Source: Cercospora beticola
Taxonomy: Eukaryota; Ascomycota; Dothideomycetes; Mycosphaerellales; Mycosphaerellaceae
Assembly: GCF_033473495.1 (NCBI RefSeq)
Contig: NC_088935.1
Span: forward strand, 2,728,001-2,792,000
Direction: 5' to 3'
Length of the DNA stretch: 64,000 nt
Shown here piece by piece: positions 31,247-44,055 of this stretch; the stretch's first letter is position 1, and each line of letters starts with the position of its first letter. Under the pieces are notes generated by a model, which saw nothing but the letters and a program-made list of their open reading frames with translations, had not been told where the DNA came from and did not search any database. Both the position numbers and the translations under genes were made by a program.

Positions 31247-31832
31247 TGTTGTGTTGCAGCGGGGATGTGCAGACTGGAACTTCCCAAAAGCGCAGGATGG
31301 AGAGCGCGAACTGCCAAATAAACGCGAGCGGGTGGTGGATCTGGAGGGCGCCGTCAGGTGATTGGCGCGACAGCACGTGACTCTGTTGAAATGCAACCGT
31401 TTGAGCAATCTCAAGTGCAACGTGAACGGTGACAAGATGGGAGGCGAAGAGTGCTGCCAGGCTTTTGTTTCGGTTCGAAAGTGATTGCAGTTCCAGCAGT
31501 TGTTTATTATTTAGCCGACGCGCTGGTAACTTCCTTCGAGCTTCACTTGTTCATTGGTCTTTCCACTCACTTCACGCACATTCGATACACGACTGAAGGA
31601 CTCGCAAACTATAGGCAGCGAGGCTAATTGCAAGATAACGCTTGTGGCGCCATGTTGGAAGTCATCATAGTCACAGAGAGCCGCGTTCACGCATAGCGAT
31701 CAAGTTCGTAGAAGAGAGTGGATCATTCGTGTCATTCAGTCGTTGCTGTTCTAAGTCTTTTTGTGGCGCGACTCGCGCGCCATGCTCGTTACTCGTGTCG
31801 ACATCTCATAGCACATTATCACGCTTTCTCAG
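31247..31832. other. Intergenic, CDK1 promoter
   Basis: This is the upstream region of CDK1 and the 3' flank of the epimerase gene, both on minus. No ACGCGT element or TATA box is evident. No gene is seen. Confidence 0.5.
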
Positions 31833-32911
31833 TCAGTGCGCCTTGAGGACCTGGCCGCCCTCGCTGGTATCGTTGGGCTCCAGAGTCTGCCAAGATGCCA
31901 CGCTTCCGACTTCCACGCAGATCATCTGCTTGTAACCATCCTTTGGTTCGAAGTCGCCCATTGCTTTGGCTTTCTCGATCCAAGGGTTCCACACCACGCA
32001 GTCGTCGATGTTGTCGCGAGTGACGTCGAGCGATGGCTTGCCGTCCTCCACAATCGAGGTGGTGTCCTGTTTGATCGATTTGTAGACACGATCGACCTCT
32101 CCAGTGATGGACAGACCAGGAGAAGTCTGCTGATGCTCGGTAGCGTTGAGGACCTTGTCCACATAGGTCACGCTGCCCAAGCCATTGACCTGCGTCTTTG
32201 AGATGTCCTGCACAAAGTCAGCAGATGCGGTGCGTGATGTGCACTACGAACTCACATTGACGCGAAAGTATGAGTGCAGCAGCATCTGATACTCGAAAGC
32301 CTGCGTGCCGTCGTTCCTTACGTGCAACATAGTCTGCAGGCCATCCTTTCCCAGCGTCACCGAGTAGACCAGACTGAACTTGTACGGCCAGGCCTTCTTG
32401 AACTCGTCGCTCAAGTTGGCATCTGACAGACCAAAGTCCACCTTGACGCTGTCGTCGCCACGATTTTTGCTAAGGACGGACGATTCAGCCGAAGACTTGC
32501 CCATGTATTCCCATCTTGTGTTACGCGCGAAACCGTGTTGTGGGAGTTTGCCGGTGGCATGATCTTTTGGTGGAGGACCGAAGCACTGTATTGAGCTGTC
32601 AGGTACTCATACGACATACGTGTTGTGTTCATGCGTTGCGAACATACTGGAAAGACAACTGGTATGCCACCCCTCACTGGTTTGCTGCCGTCGAGCTTCG
32701 CGGCGCTGCTGACCCAAAGTCTCTCCTTGCCATTGCTCTTCCAGCTCACCACGGTTGCACCGTACAGCAGAACTTCAACTGAGTCGCCAGTTGGCAGCGT
32801 GGCGGTGACTTTGCCGTTCTCTTCGTAAACGCTGGCCTGCGGTCCAGAGCTGGTAGGCGAAACCAAAGCGGATGGCTTGTTAGGACGATCTGGCAGGAAG
32901 TCGTTAGCCAA
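31833..32911 (-). CDS. Glucose-6-phosphate 1-epimerase
   Basis: This is an aldose 1-epimerase-fold enzyme (yeast YMR099C type) that interconverts alpha- and beta-glucose 6-phosphate in the cytosol. Exons 32911-32648, 32585-32256 and 32207-31833 give 322 residues, all joins in phase 0. Landmarks are VEVLLYGATVVSWKSNGKER, the Arg-rich PVRGGIPVVFPCFGPPP, catalytic-His segment LPQHGFARNTRWEYMG, the second His in LLHSYFRVNDIS, NPWIEKAKAMGDF and the catalytic Glu in MICVEVGSVA. There is no targeting signal. It sits 562 bp from the GH128-type gene; no functional link is implied. Confidence 0.93.
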
Positions 32912-33473
32912 AGCGATCCCAATGCTCGAGCTATACCATACCCATAGTTCGCGGCACCAGTTCTTCGCTGTTTGTTATTTGGTTCAATCGGTGTGTATGC
33001 AGAAACGAGCTTGGTGTCGTGCAGGGACGTGGATCAATGTGGCAGTCGCAACCCCACGAACGTGGCGCTGACGTAAGCCGCGTTGCTCCCTCCCACCTTG
33101 AGCTCACTTCAAGTTCACTCATGCATCAACCAGAGTGAAATGCTTTCCATTTGCACAATAGCTGATTTGATCATGTGAAGCAGTATCAACTGTGAACTTT
33201 CCTGAGAGCTTCTTGAAGTCCTGCGAATGATTGGCAGATCGCGTCTCTGTTTAGCTGCTCAACAACAATCCGGGCTAGCAAAGATCGCACTGCGTTGGCG
33301 ACCACAGTGTACACCACTCCACGTCTTATCACAGCTCCTCCAGGCTGGCCCAACCAAAAGGAGAGCATTGGCAACTACAACCCTCAGTAATAATAAGGTG
33401 TGACAGGAGCATAAAGCTGCAACCATCCAGCTCCAGATACGCCTTCTAAGCATGACCTTTAAATCTGTCACTC
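32912..33473. other. Intergenic region
   Basis: This is the promoter of the epimerase and the 3' flank of the GH128-type gene, both on minus. Short frames only; nothing recognisable. Confidence 0.5.
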
Positions 33474-34633
33474 CTACTCATCTCTATACCTCTTCCCAAG
33501 AGTGGTCAGCTTTCCGTCGTGATCAAACATCGCCGCATACTTCCCCACTGTGCCCGTATCTCGCATGGGACCAAACCAGCAATATCTTTCCACCCAGTCC
33601 AACGTGTCCAGGTACTTCACGGTCTCCTTTGCAAACTCTTCAACGTGCTCTCGTGGCAGAGGCGCGTCAGGATTCCAATTTGTGCAAGCAAATTCCGTGA
33701 TCCACACTGGCTTGTCTGGTCCTAATTGATGGTGCCTGTGCATTGCTACCTCAGTATAGCTCCACCGCGGTGAATCTGAAAGTACTTACGTGCTCCAGAT
33801 GTAATCGTAGAACATGCCAATTGATGCTTCAAGTAATGAGAGTTGTCAGCAAAGTGGTGGCCCAACGACATGGTACGTGGGAAAAGGTTCAAGTACCTCC
33901 TGCTGAATTGCCGCAGCCATACCTGGATCGCGTTATCAGCATCACGATCATGTCTTGAACACCACTCGCAGGAGAGGACGAACCAATGAATAGCCCAAAA
34001 GTCCACATCTGAACCGCCTGATCGAATTCTCTGAAGAAAGTCCTGCAGCCAACCCACAGCATGTCCGGCACAAGAAATCCCAGGACTACCAGCTTTGATG
34101 CCGGACTTCCGAAGAGGCTCAATATGACGAAGCCATTCATTCGCAGCAAGCTCGGCAGACATATTCGACTGATCAGGCAGCTCTGGTTCATTGAAGCCTA
34201 AGACCGCGCGAGCTCCTGCTTGTTGTACTTTGTTGTGTAGTTCTTCAATTCCGACATTGTTCCCTGGCGGTGGTTCGAAAGAGATGAGCTTGTTGCCTTG
34301 GAGTAATTTCTCGGTGTATCGTGGCTACTCAGGTAGAATTTGCGCTGTAAATTAGTACTTACATTGCATGGGTACAAACTCCAACGATGACGATGAGGGA
34401 GTAGGATTGGGAGACCAGTTATCTTGTCATCGTCAGTGTCAATGTTGGAATGGGTTGAGGGGGTCAATACAGATAAATGACACTTTCGACCCAGGTTTTG
34501 TGAAGTGGAAAACAGCATCTTGGTTGTCCACCGGCCAACACAGGCCGCGTTTAGAATGCGCGTTGGATCGCCCGCCAGCGCTGGCGACCTTGTTGCGCAG
34601 TTTGTCGGCTGCACTGTGAAGGAATGAAGCCAT
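33474..34633 (-). CDS. GH128-type glycosyl hydrolase (Asl1-like catalytic core)
   Basis: This is a small TIM-barrel hydrolase related to endo-beta-1,3-glucanases and fission-yeast Asl1. Six exons (34633-34471, 34422-34363, 34296-33984, 33922-33897, 33826-33790, 33735-33474) give 286 residues, summing exactly to 287 codons. Splicing restores KVSFIYNWSPNPTPSSS, LEFVPMQ, the acid/base segment VLGFNEPELPD, DFWAIHWYGCGN (HWYG spans an intron), FYDYIWST and the nucleophile segment KPVWITEFACTN. Exons of 26 and 37 nt are very short. I see no signal peptide on this start (MASFLHSAADKLRNK), so the enzyme may be cytosolic. The third-exon acceptor at 34297 is chosen by reading frame and has a weak branch site. 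Confidence 0.82.
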
Positions 34634-34905
34634 GGTGTGGTAGTCATAGTCAAAGCTGTCATGCACAGTTTCAAGGTACAACTTTACGCCAAGACGAACG
34701 CGTAATAATAGAACGTGCTTCGACTAGGCGTCAATGTTCGTTTGCATTCATCGCTATGTATACCTGAGCTCGAGATTCTTGAATAAATCAACGCTGAACG
34801 ACCAGGCCACAATGCCAACGATGCTAATGGCTCGTATTCTTCCTCGTTAGACTCAAGACCGTCATCTCACTGGTTCCAACCGACTGGCGAGGCCAGCCTC
34901 CTGTG

Positions 34906-36655
34906 TTATTGATAAGACCATGCACTGGGGAAACTCGAATCATAACCGGACTCAAGATTGTACGGATCTGAGAAAGCATCGACAGGAACGCTGAGTGATC
35001 CGTCGCTCCATGACTGCGATACAAAGCCGAAGTTGTTCGGGCTGTGCGAAGTATCCATAAGTTGCGAGTTTGGCGGGGAAGTGGTACCGCTCAAAGTTTG
35101 ACTGGCCTGGTGTCCTTCTGCTCCGCTGGAGCCAATTGAGAATTGATTGTCGTTGACCTCGATGCCAGGAAACAATTGTTTCATGAGATCATCACTTGGT
35201 GCATTTGCCGGACCGACTGACTGCGATTGTGGTCGTCCTCCAGCAGTAACGCTAGCAGTACGAGAAGCCGCAGATGTTCCAAATGATGTTGTCGGCCATT
35301 GCGCATATGGAGACCCCTGTGCAGTACTTTCGGCCTTGATTTTGTTCGTGCTCGTGCCAAAGCCATCGCCAGCGGGCATACCCCACTCGTTACCCATGTT
35401 GGACATGTTGAAGTCCGCATTGCCAAAGAAATTAGGAGGCAAACTGCGTCGATTGACGTTGTTGGTATCGTTCATCGCAGAATCGAGAGGGAATGTAGCA
35501 ACGTCCTCTTGAATGCTAGGCATTGCCAGGCCATAGAGGTCATCTACAGTAGGAATTTCATCAATTTCCGATTGCGTGCCTGACGAGGCTGCAGTCAGGG
35601 CCGGCTGCGCAACATTACTGCTGTCAAACTGAGACGTCCATACACCGAAGGGGTCATTGTTAGGCATAGAGTCTGTGGTTGGAAGGATTGACCAAGGATC
35701 GTAAGACCCGTCGGCCACGCCGGACATGGGCTCGAAGGCGGGAAACGAAATGGACTCGCTGGTGCATGATTCCACACTTTGGTTGGTCAAGATGGGCCCC
35801 AGAGTGCTGAAGTCGATTGCGGAAAGCGTGGCGTCGGAGAGTCCAACACTGCTTGTCCCGATGCCACTGAGCTTCGGCGACGGCTGTTCCGACTTGGACA
35901 TTCGACGTGCCATAGCGCCAAGGGGCATCTTGGCCGCAGGGGCCGCGTTCGATGGCTCAAACAGGGACGCCGTCTGTAGTGGTAGGCTGTCAACGGATCG
36001 GCGGGCCGCTTGCGACACATTGTTATCGGTGTGCGCTCGTGGTAACGGCATCTTGTACGGCATGCCGCACTCATGGGCAGCGTGGTTTTTGCGATGTACT
36101 GGTTTATGGTGGCCATTCGCAAAGACTGTTATAGAACCATCGGATTTGGTTGTCTCCAACCGAGGTTTAGGCACAGCAGGACCATGTGGCGGACTTGAGC
36201 CTTTGTTTGCGGGCTCTCTCTTGATGAGAGAGCAGGAGCACTTGCCGCCGTGGTGACAGCAACAACCCTGCTCCTCTGCGACTGCAACGAGGTGAGCCGC
36301 ATCATCCTCCTGCTTGATGTGGGTGTCGTCGTGAAAGCCAGCCTTTGCACGCTCTTCAGCTTCACGGAGATGTATGCATTTCTCTTTTGGGTGATGCGGC
36401 TTCTCGGCCTCGCCACAGTCACACTTGACATGCGCAGACCGCTTCTTGCGCTCGAGACGACAGTGCTGGCACTGCGTAACGGGTCTCCCCTTCTTGGGCA
36501 CGAGGGTGAGTTCGCGGTCTGCGGCGTCGGTCAGTAGAGGTAGCAAGAGGCAGCGACGGCACGCCGGACTCACCGGTATGGTTGCAGCCGCTCACGCGAT
36601 GACCTTTGAGACATGATTGGCATGCCCATTTGGTCCCATCTTCCTTTACAACCAT
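34906..36655 (-). CDS. Copper-fist transcription factor
   Basis: This is a copper-responsive DNA-binding regulator of the Ace1/Mac1/Cuf1 type. Exons 36655-36574 and 36518-34906 give 564 residues. The N-terminal copper fist is complete after splicing: TKWACQSCLKGHRVSGCNHT with C12, C15, C24 and H26, then the minor-groove KGRP at 37-40 and further Cys through C62. A second cluster, CCCHHGGKCSC (113-123), resembles the Cys-rich copper sensors of this family. The remaining 440 residues are Ser/Asn/Pro-rich with acidic stretches, consistent with an activation region. Whether it activates uptake or detoxification genes cannot be told from sequence. A 1.3-kb divergent region separates it from ZIP4. 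Confidence 0.93.
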
Positions 36656-37991
36656 GCCGGAGGTCTGAGCTGTAGATGCGCGATTTATCGCCCGGGTTTG
36701 CGAGTCGCTGGCGCTGGGGCCGGGCGCGATGACGATGGGGTGGTTAGGATGTCTGGGGAGGAATAGAGCAACGAGGATGCGCTGGACAAAAGAATTCGGG
36801 CCTGGTCGTCAAATCTGGGTATCTCTAGCAGTCCATCCGGAACGCCTATGTGCTTGCTCGCGGGACGCCGCCAAGGAGAAGAGTGGTTGAATGGACTGAC
36901 ACTGGGTCAGGAATGTCTCGCGTTCAGGCCGGGCTCAGCCTCGATAGGCTGGCCTTTGGGATGGCCGTGGCTCTGGAGAAAGTGAAGACAAAATAGAAGC
37001 CGTCGCGGGTCGCTGCACGAGACAGTAGAGTGGGCGCGAGGAAGAAAAGAAGCCAGTCGCCCAGCAGCGGCGGGGGAGAGACGCTCTGCTGCTGAGACTT
37101 GGCGCTAACTAGACCCGACGACTCGACTGCGCACAGAGCCAGCTGCCAACGTGCCACCGCAGCGTTGCTCGCTCGAGCGTCTCGGTAGTGTGCCGCCGGT
37201 GACTTTTGGGATGCGCACTCCTCCAGTCCTAGCGCACACTTTCTGCATCTGGTCACCAGCCTACGCGTCGTCCGCCCACCGACGAGCCTGCGTGTGTGCA
37301 GCGCTGTGCTGCATCTCCGCCGCACCGTCTGCACCTCCCCAGCTGCGCCGCCAGTCGACCCCGTCCCGTCCCATCCCACCCCATGCAGAGTGCGGTGGAG
37401 GCATCTGCTAGGGAGGTCTTCACCACAACCGTCAGCAGCCTCGTACTCCGAGTGGTAACCGCTAGCTACTGCAGTTGACTATCGAGATTGCGCAACTCCG
37501 CGGCTGCCACTTCGGCTTGCGTTAGAACTATGCTTCCTTAGGACAATTCCTGACATCAACGACGATCTGTAGATCTGGTGCTGCCAGGTCTGCCAGTGGA
37601 ACTGGTCCATGGTCACTGAAGTGTAAGTACGAGCAACGAGCGAGAGTGCAGCGTGTACCTCCCCATGTGCTCTGTCAAGGATGGCCATTGTGGCCGGAGC
37701 CACACACTCGTAAACATGCTGTGAGTAGGTACCTTCGTCGCACTTGAACAGCTTGAGCGTTCGTAGCCAAATTTTACCACAAGAACGAATGCAGGCTTGG
37801 AAAAAATGAAGCCGAAGTGTAACTTCGCGAGCATCCGCCGCGACGAACGCGTTGACCCGCGTCGCTCCTTCTTGCTGAACGACGACTTGCCTGCACGACG
37901 ACACCTCGCGCCTTCCTTCGAATGATCGAACTACTACTCCATCTCACGAACACTGAACTTTCAGCCAGCTCCTCGCTGCGACAATGCGAGA
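36656..37991. other. Divergent intergenic region, copper-fist gene / ZIP4
   Basis: This 1.3-kb region separates two divergent start codons. Minus frames 36924-37379 and 37479-37904 have low-complexity or unlike-protein composition. I found no gene. Copper-response or meiotic promoter elements were not identified by eye. Confidence 0.5.
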
Positions 37992-40980
37992 ATGGCGGTC
38001 GTTAGACGCGCAAAGGACGACCCACGCCTTCAAGCCTTGCTCGAGACTGCTCAACAGTCGCTACAGCACCTGAGAGATCGCACGCAGGTCCCCCCGAAAG
38101 TGGCCAACGACATCGAGGTCCATATTCGAACGTCCTTCAATGCACTGACCCCTGCGACTGTGGTCAAGCGAGGCAGAGACTTGGACGCCTATGGCACCGA
38201 CTTGTGGAATGCGGCCGCTGCTGCCATTTTCGAAGGCGAGGGAGACCAGCGCGTGGAGGCGCCCAACTCTACTGCGCTTGGAATCTCTGTTCGTGTTTTT
38301 GCCTTACTCCTGCTCGATGCCTCTCATTGCGCATCGGTTCGGCGCAGCAAGGACGCCGGACAGCAAGCAAGGCTGTTCAGAGTTGCGAATCAAACGGCGA
38401 GATTATGTCTGGAGAAACATCGACTTGATCTTTCCGTGACCGCTCTTGAAGTGGGCTCCAAGTACATTCCGCAGCCAGTAGATGAACCCTCCTTGATGCA
38501 TTTCGACACAGTACAGGAAGAACAAATTGACGAGCATGGCAAGTCTATGAGGCAGCTAGAGGGCGAATACTACCTGCTCCGTATTCTCCACTCGTGGAAG
38601 TCCGAACGCTACGACCTCGCAGACCACTTCTATCAATCATGGTTCAAGGTCCGTGGTTTCGTGGTACCGCATGCTCCTGGATCCGTGGCCAGAGCTGCAG
38701 ATCTATTTTACGAACTTGCACGACACTTGAGCAAGACAGACAGCGGTATCTCCCCTTTGAACTGGTACGACCGAGCCTTAACAACACTGCACGGTGCTGC
38801 TGAGCAGACGGATTCTGAGCATTGCGACTTACTGGTCAGTACAGCCGTGGCTTATGGTACGTCTTGCCATTTGCCATTGAAAAGGCGGCGTTAACACAGT
38901 CCAGTTGAGGAGCTGCTGAAGTCTGACCAAGATTCATGCATATCTCGTGCACATGAAGTTGTGACTCAACTCGAGAGCAGGAACAGCTTGAGCAACCGAA
39001 TCTCTCTCCCGCTGTTAAAACTTAGTATCATGGCTAAGATGCAGAATGTGGACTCTGCGGAGGTCGAGTGGACTTTGCTTCATGCCATCAGGCTCTGTCA
39101 TTTGACACAACATAATTTCACACTGTACGTAGCATTACGTGCATGAGATCACTGACGCTGATGATGCTAGGGTAATGCAGGCCGCAAGCAAAGCCTACCA
39201 CACTTTTCCAGACATTGCCATTTCTGCCATGCAGATCTTCGCAATGGACCGAATCTTGCCGGAAATGGCCAGCGCGGGAGATCGTGCGGATCAAGTAAAG
39301 GACTGGCTCGAAAAAGCTACCATCACCTGCACGTTATGGGCGAGCAGACAGATGATAGAAACTGGTAAAGACTTATCGGACAAGCTTCTGTTACTGTACG
39401 ACCAAATCCAACAACGACAAAGCGAGCCGTTCACCACCAAGGCAACGCACGCCGCCCAAACGTTGATCTGGAAAGCAGTCGATGGGTCAGTCAATGCTGC
39501 CTCTGGAGGTTGTTGTCAGCTCCTTCGTCATCCTCTATTCTGCAATGCTGGACACGTCAACAAAGGTCGCATTGGCAGGAGACTCATGCGCGGCGCTTTG
39601 GACGCCAACGAGCTGGACGCTGCACATCAATATTTTCTCGAGATGCCCATCAGCGTGCAAAACGAGGCCGCTACTCGTTGCATGGCGTTCCAGTTGGCCA
39701 TTCGTTCGAATGACTTGTCTCTTGCGGAAGAAAGTCTACGCATCATCGCCAACCGCTCTGAGGCGGACGCCACGTACCTTTACGCCTGCGTCCTTGATGC
39801 ACAAAATCAGCCTCAAATGCGACCGTTGGCTGTTCTGGCGTTACGTACAGTCCTCGAATGCAAGCCCCCAGGACTACAAGTCGGATCACTCCTCCGTTGC
39901 ATGGCAAGGCTGCTCATGGTCGAGGCAAATGCTGGAGGAAGCGATCAGGAAACCGTCATACGAGAAGTCGTTGCTGTTTTTAAATTGGCAGCCAGCAGCA
40001 TCGATGACATTCGAAAATGCCCTCAGAAACAGTGGCTGGTGGAAGCACAGTGGTGGAGTAAGAATGCATACAACCTGGTCGTGCGAAACTGCTCATCAAC
40101 CAGTCCCGAACTGCTATTGGAACTACTCTCGGCATGCATGCTGTTTCTCGACAACTATCCACAAGGGCCAGAGTATGCTGACCCGCGTGAGATTGCACAA
40201 CGCCGATCGGTCTGCATGTTTCTATCCACGATTTCACTTGTTGCGCTTGGCCGCTCCAGCACTGACGATGCTATCCTCGCGGAACAATGTTTCACCAAAG
40301 CACAGCAAACCATTGCGGCGTTCAGAACGCTGTCACAGCAGGGTCAGAACGATGATGAAGAAAATACTTCACGCACCTTCACAATGGCCAGGTTTGATCT
40401 GGAATGTACATTGCGACTTCGAAGATGGGACATGCTCGACACCGTTCTCCGTTCCTGCCTGGAAATACGATCTAGCGACCGGTGGGATGCTTTAGCGGAC
40501 CTGGTCATCGTCATCCACGAATACCTCGATACTGGTGAGAAAGAAGCTCATACAGAACTGATCACTCAACTCCTCCAGAAAGCTATCAACGAGACATGGA
40601 AGAAAGACAAGGACATACTCAAAGTCTCCCGCTGGCTTCGATACGCATTCATGCTGTGTATTGATCATGAAAATGGCGATTTCGCCCGAAAGCTGCTGCA
40701 ACAGGCTTCGCGCATGGCAGAAAGTGGTCAGCGAGGCAAATATGACTTGTACCCCGAGTCAGAGCTGCAGTGGTTGGCCACGACTGGCTTCAACCACGCT
40801 ATAGATCTGATTTCGCGTGGAAAGCTGCAACATGCGAAGGCATGGCTGGAGGATGCAGTCGAGGTGGCAAGATGGACTCAAGACAATGGTGTATTGCATG
40901 CTATGCTGAGCAGCAAACGTCAGGTCGCAGAGGAGCGTATCGACGAGATGTGGAGTGACGCTGTCGCGGACGGAGAATGA
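37992..40980 (+). CDS. ZIP4: Meiosis TPR protein SPO22/ZIP4
   Basis: ZIP4/SPO22 is a long TPR-like protein that promotes meiotic crossovers and synapsis. Exons 37992-38856, 38905-39124 and 39171-40980 give 964 residues. Family-like segments include FNALTPATVVKRGRDLDAYG, the helical repeats around RLFRVANQTARLCLEKHRLD and FYELARHLSKTDSGISPLNW, and LLRHPLFCNAGHVNKGRIGR in the second half. The C-terminus continues as alpha-helical repeats, as usual for the family. No targeting signal is present. Presence of this gene implies that the lineage has or had meiosis. The 3' end lies 118 bp from that of the dehydrogenase gene. Confidence 0.88.
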
Positions 40981-41098
40981 TTGTATTCTGTAGCGATGGC
41001 TGTGAATCTATGCCAAAACAGCAAGCACGGAGGCCACCGCCGTATGTTGCAGTTGCTTCCCTTGCAGCAGAGCAGGTCATTTGGTTCTATCATCGTCC

Positions 41099-42160
41099 CT
41101 ACTTTTCTCTTTGACGAGTGCTCTCTGCGATCAATGCTGCCACATCTTCCGCACTCTTCCCTCGTACTCTGTTGTCCACTGTCTCGTCTCCCAGAGGCGT
41201 ACCGTGAGCGACGAGGTTGTAGATTTCAGCAATACCACGAAAGGGTGACTCATCCTGCGAGAAGCCGCCATCCTCTTCGAACGTTGTCGCAATTTCTTGC
41301 ATCTCGTCGACCCATCTGTCTCAAATTGTCAGTGGCATCAATTCTCTCCAATTGAGCGTGGCAAATTCACCCACCTATAAGCCTTCGGCGGCATCGACAC
41401 AAGTCCTGTTTCTGCTCGTTGCCGCACGCCTGGGGCAAAAGCGTCAAGTTCAGACTGAAGCTCTGACAAGACTCCCATGTTGCTGGCCGCGGTGAAAGAT
41501 TGTATGGCCAAAGCAATGAAACCTTTACTGAGTGAAGCGAAGCACATCTTCAACCCAGTCGCAGTGCCAATCGTGTCATTGACGTGTCGAGCATTGAGAA
41601 CGCTGGCGAGGGCCGCGCCATGTTGAGGGGCATCGTGTAGACTGTGGGGTCCGGATAGAGGTATGCTCGGCCCCGTCCAGCTGCCGTCTTCTTTGAGCTT
41701 GGGCGGCGCACCGATGATACCTCCGTCGATTACCCTGCTCGATGAAGTCTGGTCAAATAGACTCGCAATGTGACGTGCTCGAGCTGGACTGGTTGCATTT
41801 AGGTCGATGAAATACAATGGCTGCGTGCGCTTCTGGAGCTCCGGTGATGACATAGCCGCCACGATGCGTGTGGCAGTGGCTATGGCCTCTGATGGCGGCA
41901 CGATGGAGAGGATGTAGTCGGTCTGATTGACGAGCGCGATGTCGTCAGCAACAATATCAATTGAGTTCTGTTGTGCTCTATTCCGTGTGGCCTCACTGAT
42001 ACGTTCAGCATGTGTCGGAGTAAAGCATCGATCGTGATACGCACCTCCTGCCAGTGGCATTCGTGATCACATTGAAGCCATGAGCAATAAGCATTTTGGC
42101 GATGCCTAATCCCATGTCACCAATGGAGATGATGCCTACGCGTGCGCTTGCGACAGACAT
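41099..42160 (-). CDS. 6-phosphogluconate dehydrogenase-like (beta-hydroxyacid dehydrogenase) protein
   Basis: Three exons (42160-42045, 41995-41375, 41315-41099) give 317 residues. The N-terminal dinucleotide-binding fold starts VGIISIGDMGLGIAKMLIAH, followed by NVITNATGRSEATRNRAQ across the first intron and DYILSIVPPSEA, LYFIDLNATSPA and DGGIIGAPP. The C-terminal part (GTATGLKMCFASLSKGFIAL, with the likely catalytic Lys) fits the DUF1932 domain of this branch. The last join restores KAYRWVDEMQEIATTFEE. The substrate is unknown; beta-hydroxy acids are typical. It converges on ZIP4. Confidence 0.9.
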
Positions 42161-42660
42161 GTCGCTCCTTTCTTGCTTCGCTGGGCGTCTTGGCTCGTTG
42201 GCAGATTCGATCTCTGGGCTCAGGAGCTATATGGTGATGAAAAGCTTCCAGAGTGAAGAACCAACTCTTGGAACACATGCTTCGAGTGGTTTACCCCGCT
42301 TCGCTCACATGATGTTAGTCAGCGCGACCTACCTCCTTCCTCAGGCGAACGTGACTGCTGTAGTTGCGAGCGCCAACTGAGGCTGATGACGGAAAGCGGT
42401 CCCTGTGTAGGTTCCTAGGGCTAGCTTCCGAACGCCGTGCGTCACTTCCACTCGAGTCTGAGAAGGAGATAGAGCGCGACTAAATGCCCACAATAGACAG
42501 CAGTTGGCCAACTTCTCTCGGGGGGCGAAATTGCCAGTTTGGGCAAGGGCTTATGTGACAGTGGAGTTATGAGTGATAACACAACCACCAACGAGGTGTT
42601 GCTTCGGCGACAAGTGCAGGAATCCTCCAAATCTGCCTGCTTTCCTGATGGCCATGCGGC
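42161..42660. other. Intergenic region
   Basis: This is the promoter of the dehydrogenase gene and the 3' flank of QRI7, both on minus. No gene is seen. Confidence 0.5.
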
Positions 42661-44055
42661 TCAGCCTGGAGATTCGACTCGATGCCAGCCTTCGACTCCA
42701 AGAATACCACCATCTGACGATGCCGTATCCATCGACCACTTTCGTATAGGCTGCACATCGAGGCCAGATCGGTATCCAGCGTGCCACATTTCTAGGGCCG
42801 TCCACGCAATCATCAAAGCGTTGTCGGTACAAAGCGGGACGGGAGGAAACTCCAACTTGATATGTGTGTGGCCACGGACATCCAATATCTTGCGCATGAC
42901 GGTTCTCAAAAAATTATTGGATGCCACTCCGCCAGAAATCACAACAGTATTCACCGGCTTCGCGTCAGCAGAGGACAGGTGTAGGAGCAATCGTGATGCC
43001 ACATGCTCGAATGCCACGCGCTGTAATTCTCGAGCCATGTGTCGCCGCTCGTCGATCGAGACTTCGCTTTGATCCCTTACCTCTGTCGTGAGTTGTCCGT
43101 CTGGACTTACTTTACGAGCAAGAAAGCGCTGCGCAGATGTAAGCAGGCCAGCAAACGAAAACGCCATGCGTCTCGAAGTCTTGCTGCCACCTTTGCTTTC
43201 GGCAAATGGCCTGTGTGGGAAAATTAAGAGTCAGCAGTCGTTCCATTCTGATCGACAGTAATCGCTCAGCCTAGCCAAGAGGATAATGCGTCATGGTGTC
43301 AGTCCAGGAACGTACGGTCTCAAGGCCCAATGCCATTGTGTAGGCCAGCGCTCCAATTCTTCCTGCCTGCGCGCGGGAGCTTCGTAGTTGTAGGATTCAG
43401 GTCCGTTGGAGAACGCAAATTCCTCCAGAGCCCTACCGTATGGTGCTTGAAGCAAATCGGCGGGCAAAATTGCCCGCGCGGCCTTATCCAAGCAGTCTCC
43501 AAGTGCGATATCTCCAGTCTCGGCCAGTATGGAATGCTCGGTGAGAGAACGCGAATCAATCAGCATAGTATGGCCGCCGCTCACCAGGATGGTCAGGAAC
43601 GGAAAATCAGGTTCTGGCGCAGTGACAGGCGCATCCATGGCATGCACGAGTCTTGGGGTCAATGTATGCGCTTGCATATGATGAACGCCCAGGAAGGGAA
43701 CCCCAAGTCCAAGTGCGAGACCTTTGGCAGTGTCGAGACCCACGGCCAGGTTAGAACGCATCCCAGGACCTCTTGTGGCAGCGATGAAGTCCGGGCGCGG
43801 GGACGCACTCAGCGCCTTTTGCACGAGAAGCGCCAGGTGAGCCCGATGCGAGTGCAAGGCCACGAGGGGATGGATGCCATTGTAAGCATCGTTATTGGCC
43901 GTGATTTTCTCGTGGAAGTGCACAGTCAGCGCGCGTGGCGTCTGCTCCAGTACGGCGACGGACGTGTCGTCGCAGGACGTCTCGATGGCAAGAGTGGTAA
44001 GAAGACGGCGGTGCGCTGCGCAGATTCCGGAACGGCGGTGGGCCACACGTAGCAT
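42661..44055 (-). CDS. QRI7: Mitochondrial tRNA N6-threonylcarbamoyladenosine transferase
   Basis: This mitochondrial TsaD homologue transfers threonylcarbamoyl to A37 of ANN-decoding tRNAs. Exons 44055-43316 and 43210-42661 give 429 residues; an in-frame ATG 21 nt upstream is an alternative start. The N-terminus MLRVAHRRSGICAAHRRLLT is a basic presequence. Family motifs are LAIETSCDDTSVAVLE, NGIHPLVALHSHRAHL and GVHHMQAH (metal-binding His), GPGMRSNLAVGLDTAKGLAL, ILVSGGHTMLI and GDCLDKAAR. The 105-nt intron joins WALRP to PFAESKGGSK. The C-terminal part has AFSFAGLLTSAQRF and VVISGGVASNNFLR, then LCTDNALMIAW. Confidence 0.94.

Noticed and set aside
39485..39520. Possible 34-nt intron in ZIP4 around GTCAGT..TTGTCAG
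   Set aside because: It is too short for this genome, and the unspliced reading has the length expected before the LLRHPLF motif.
39482..40495. Long plus-strand frame of 337 codons inside ZIP4
   Set aside because: It overlaps the ZIP4 third exon in another frame. The ZIP4 frame carries the family sequence, while this one is Ser/Cys/His-rich with no domain.
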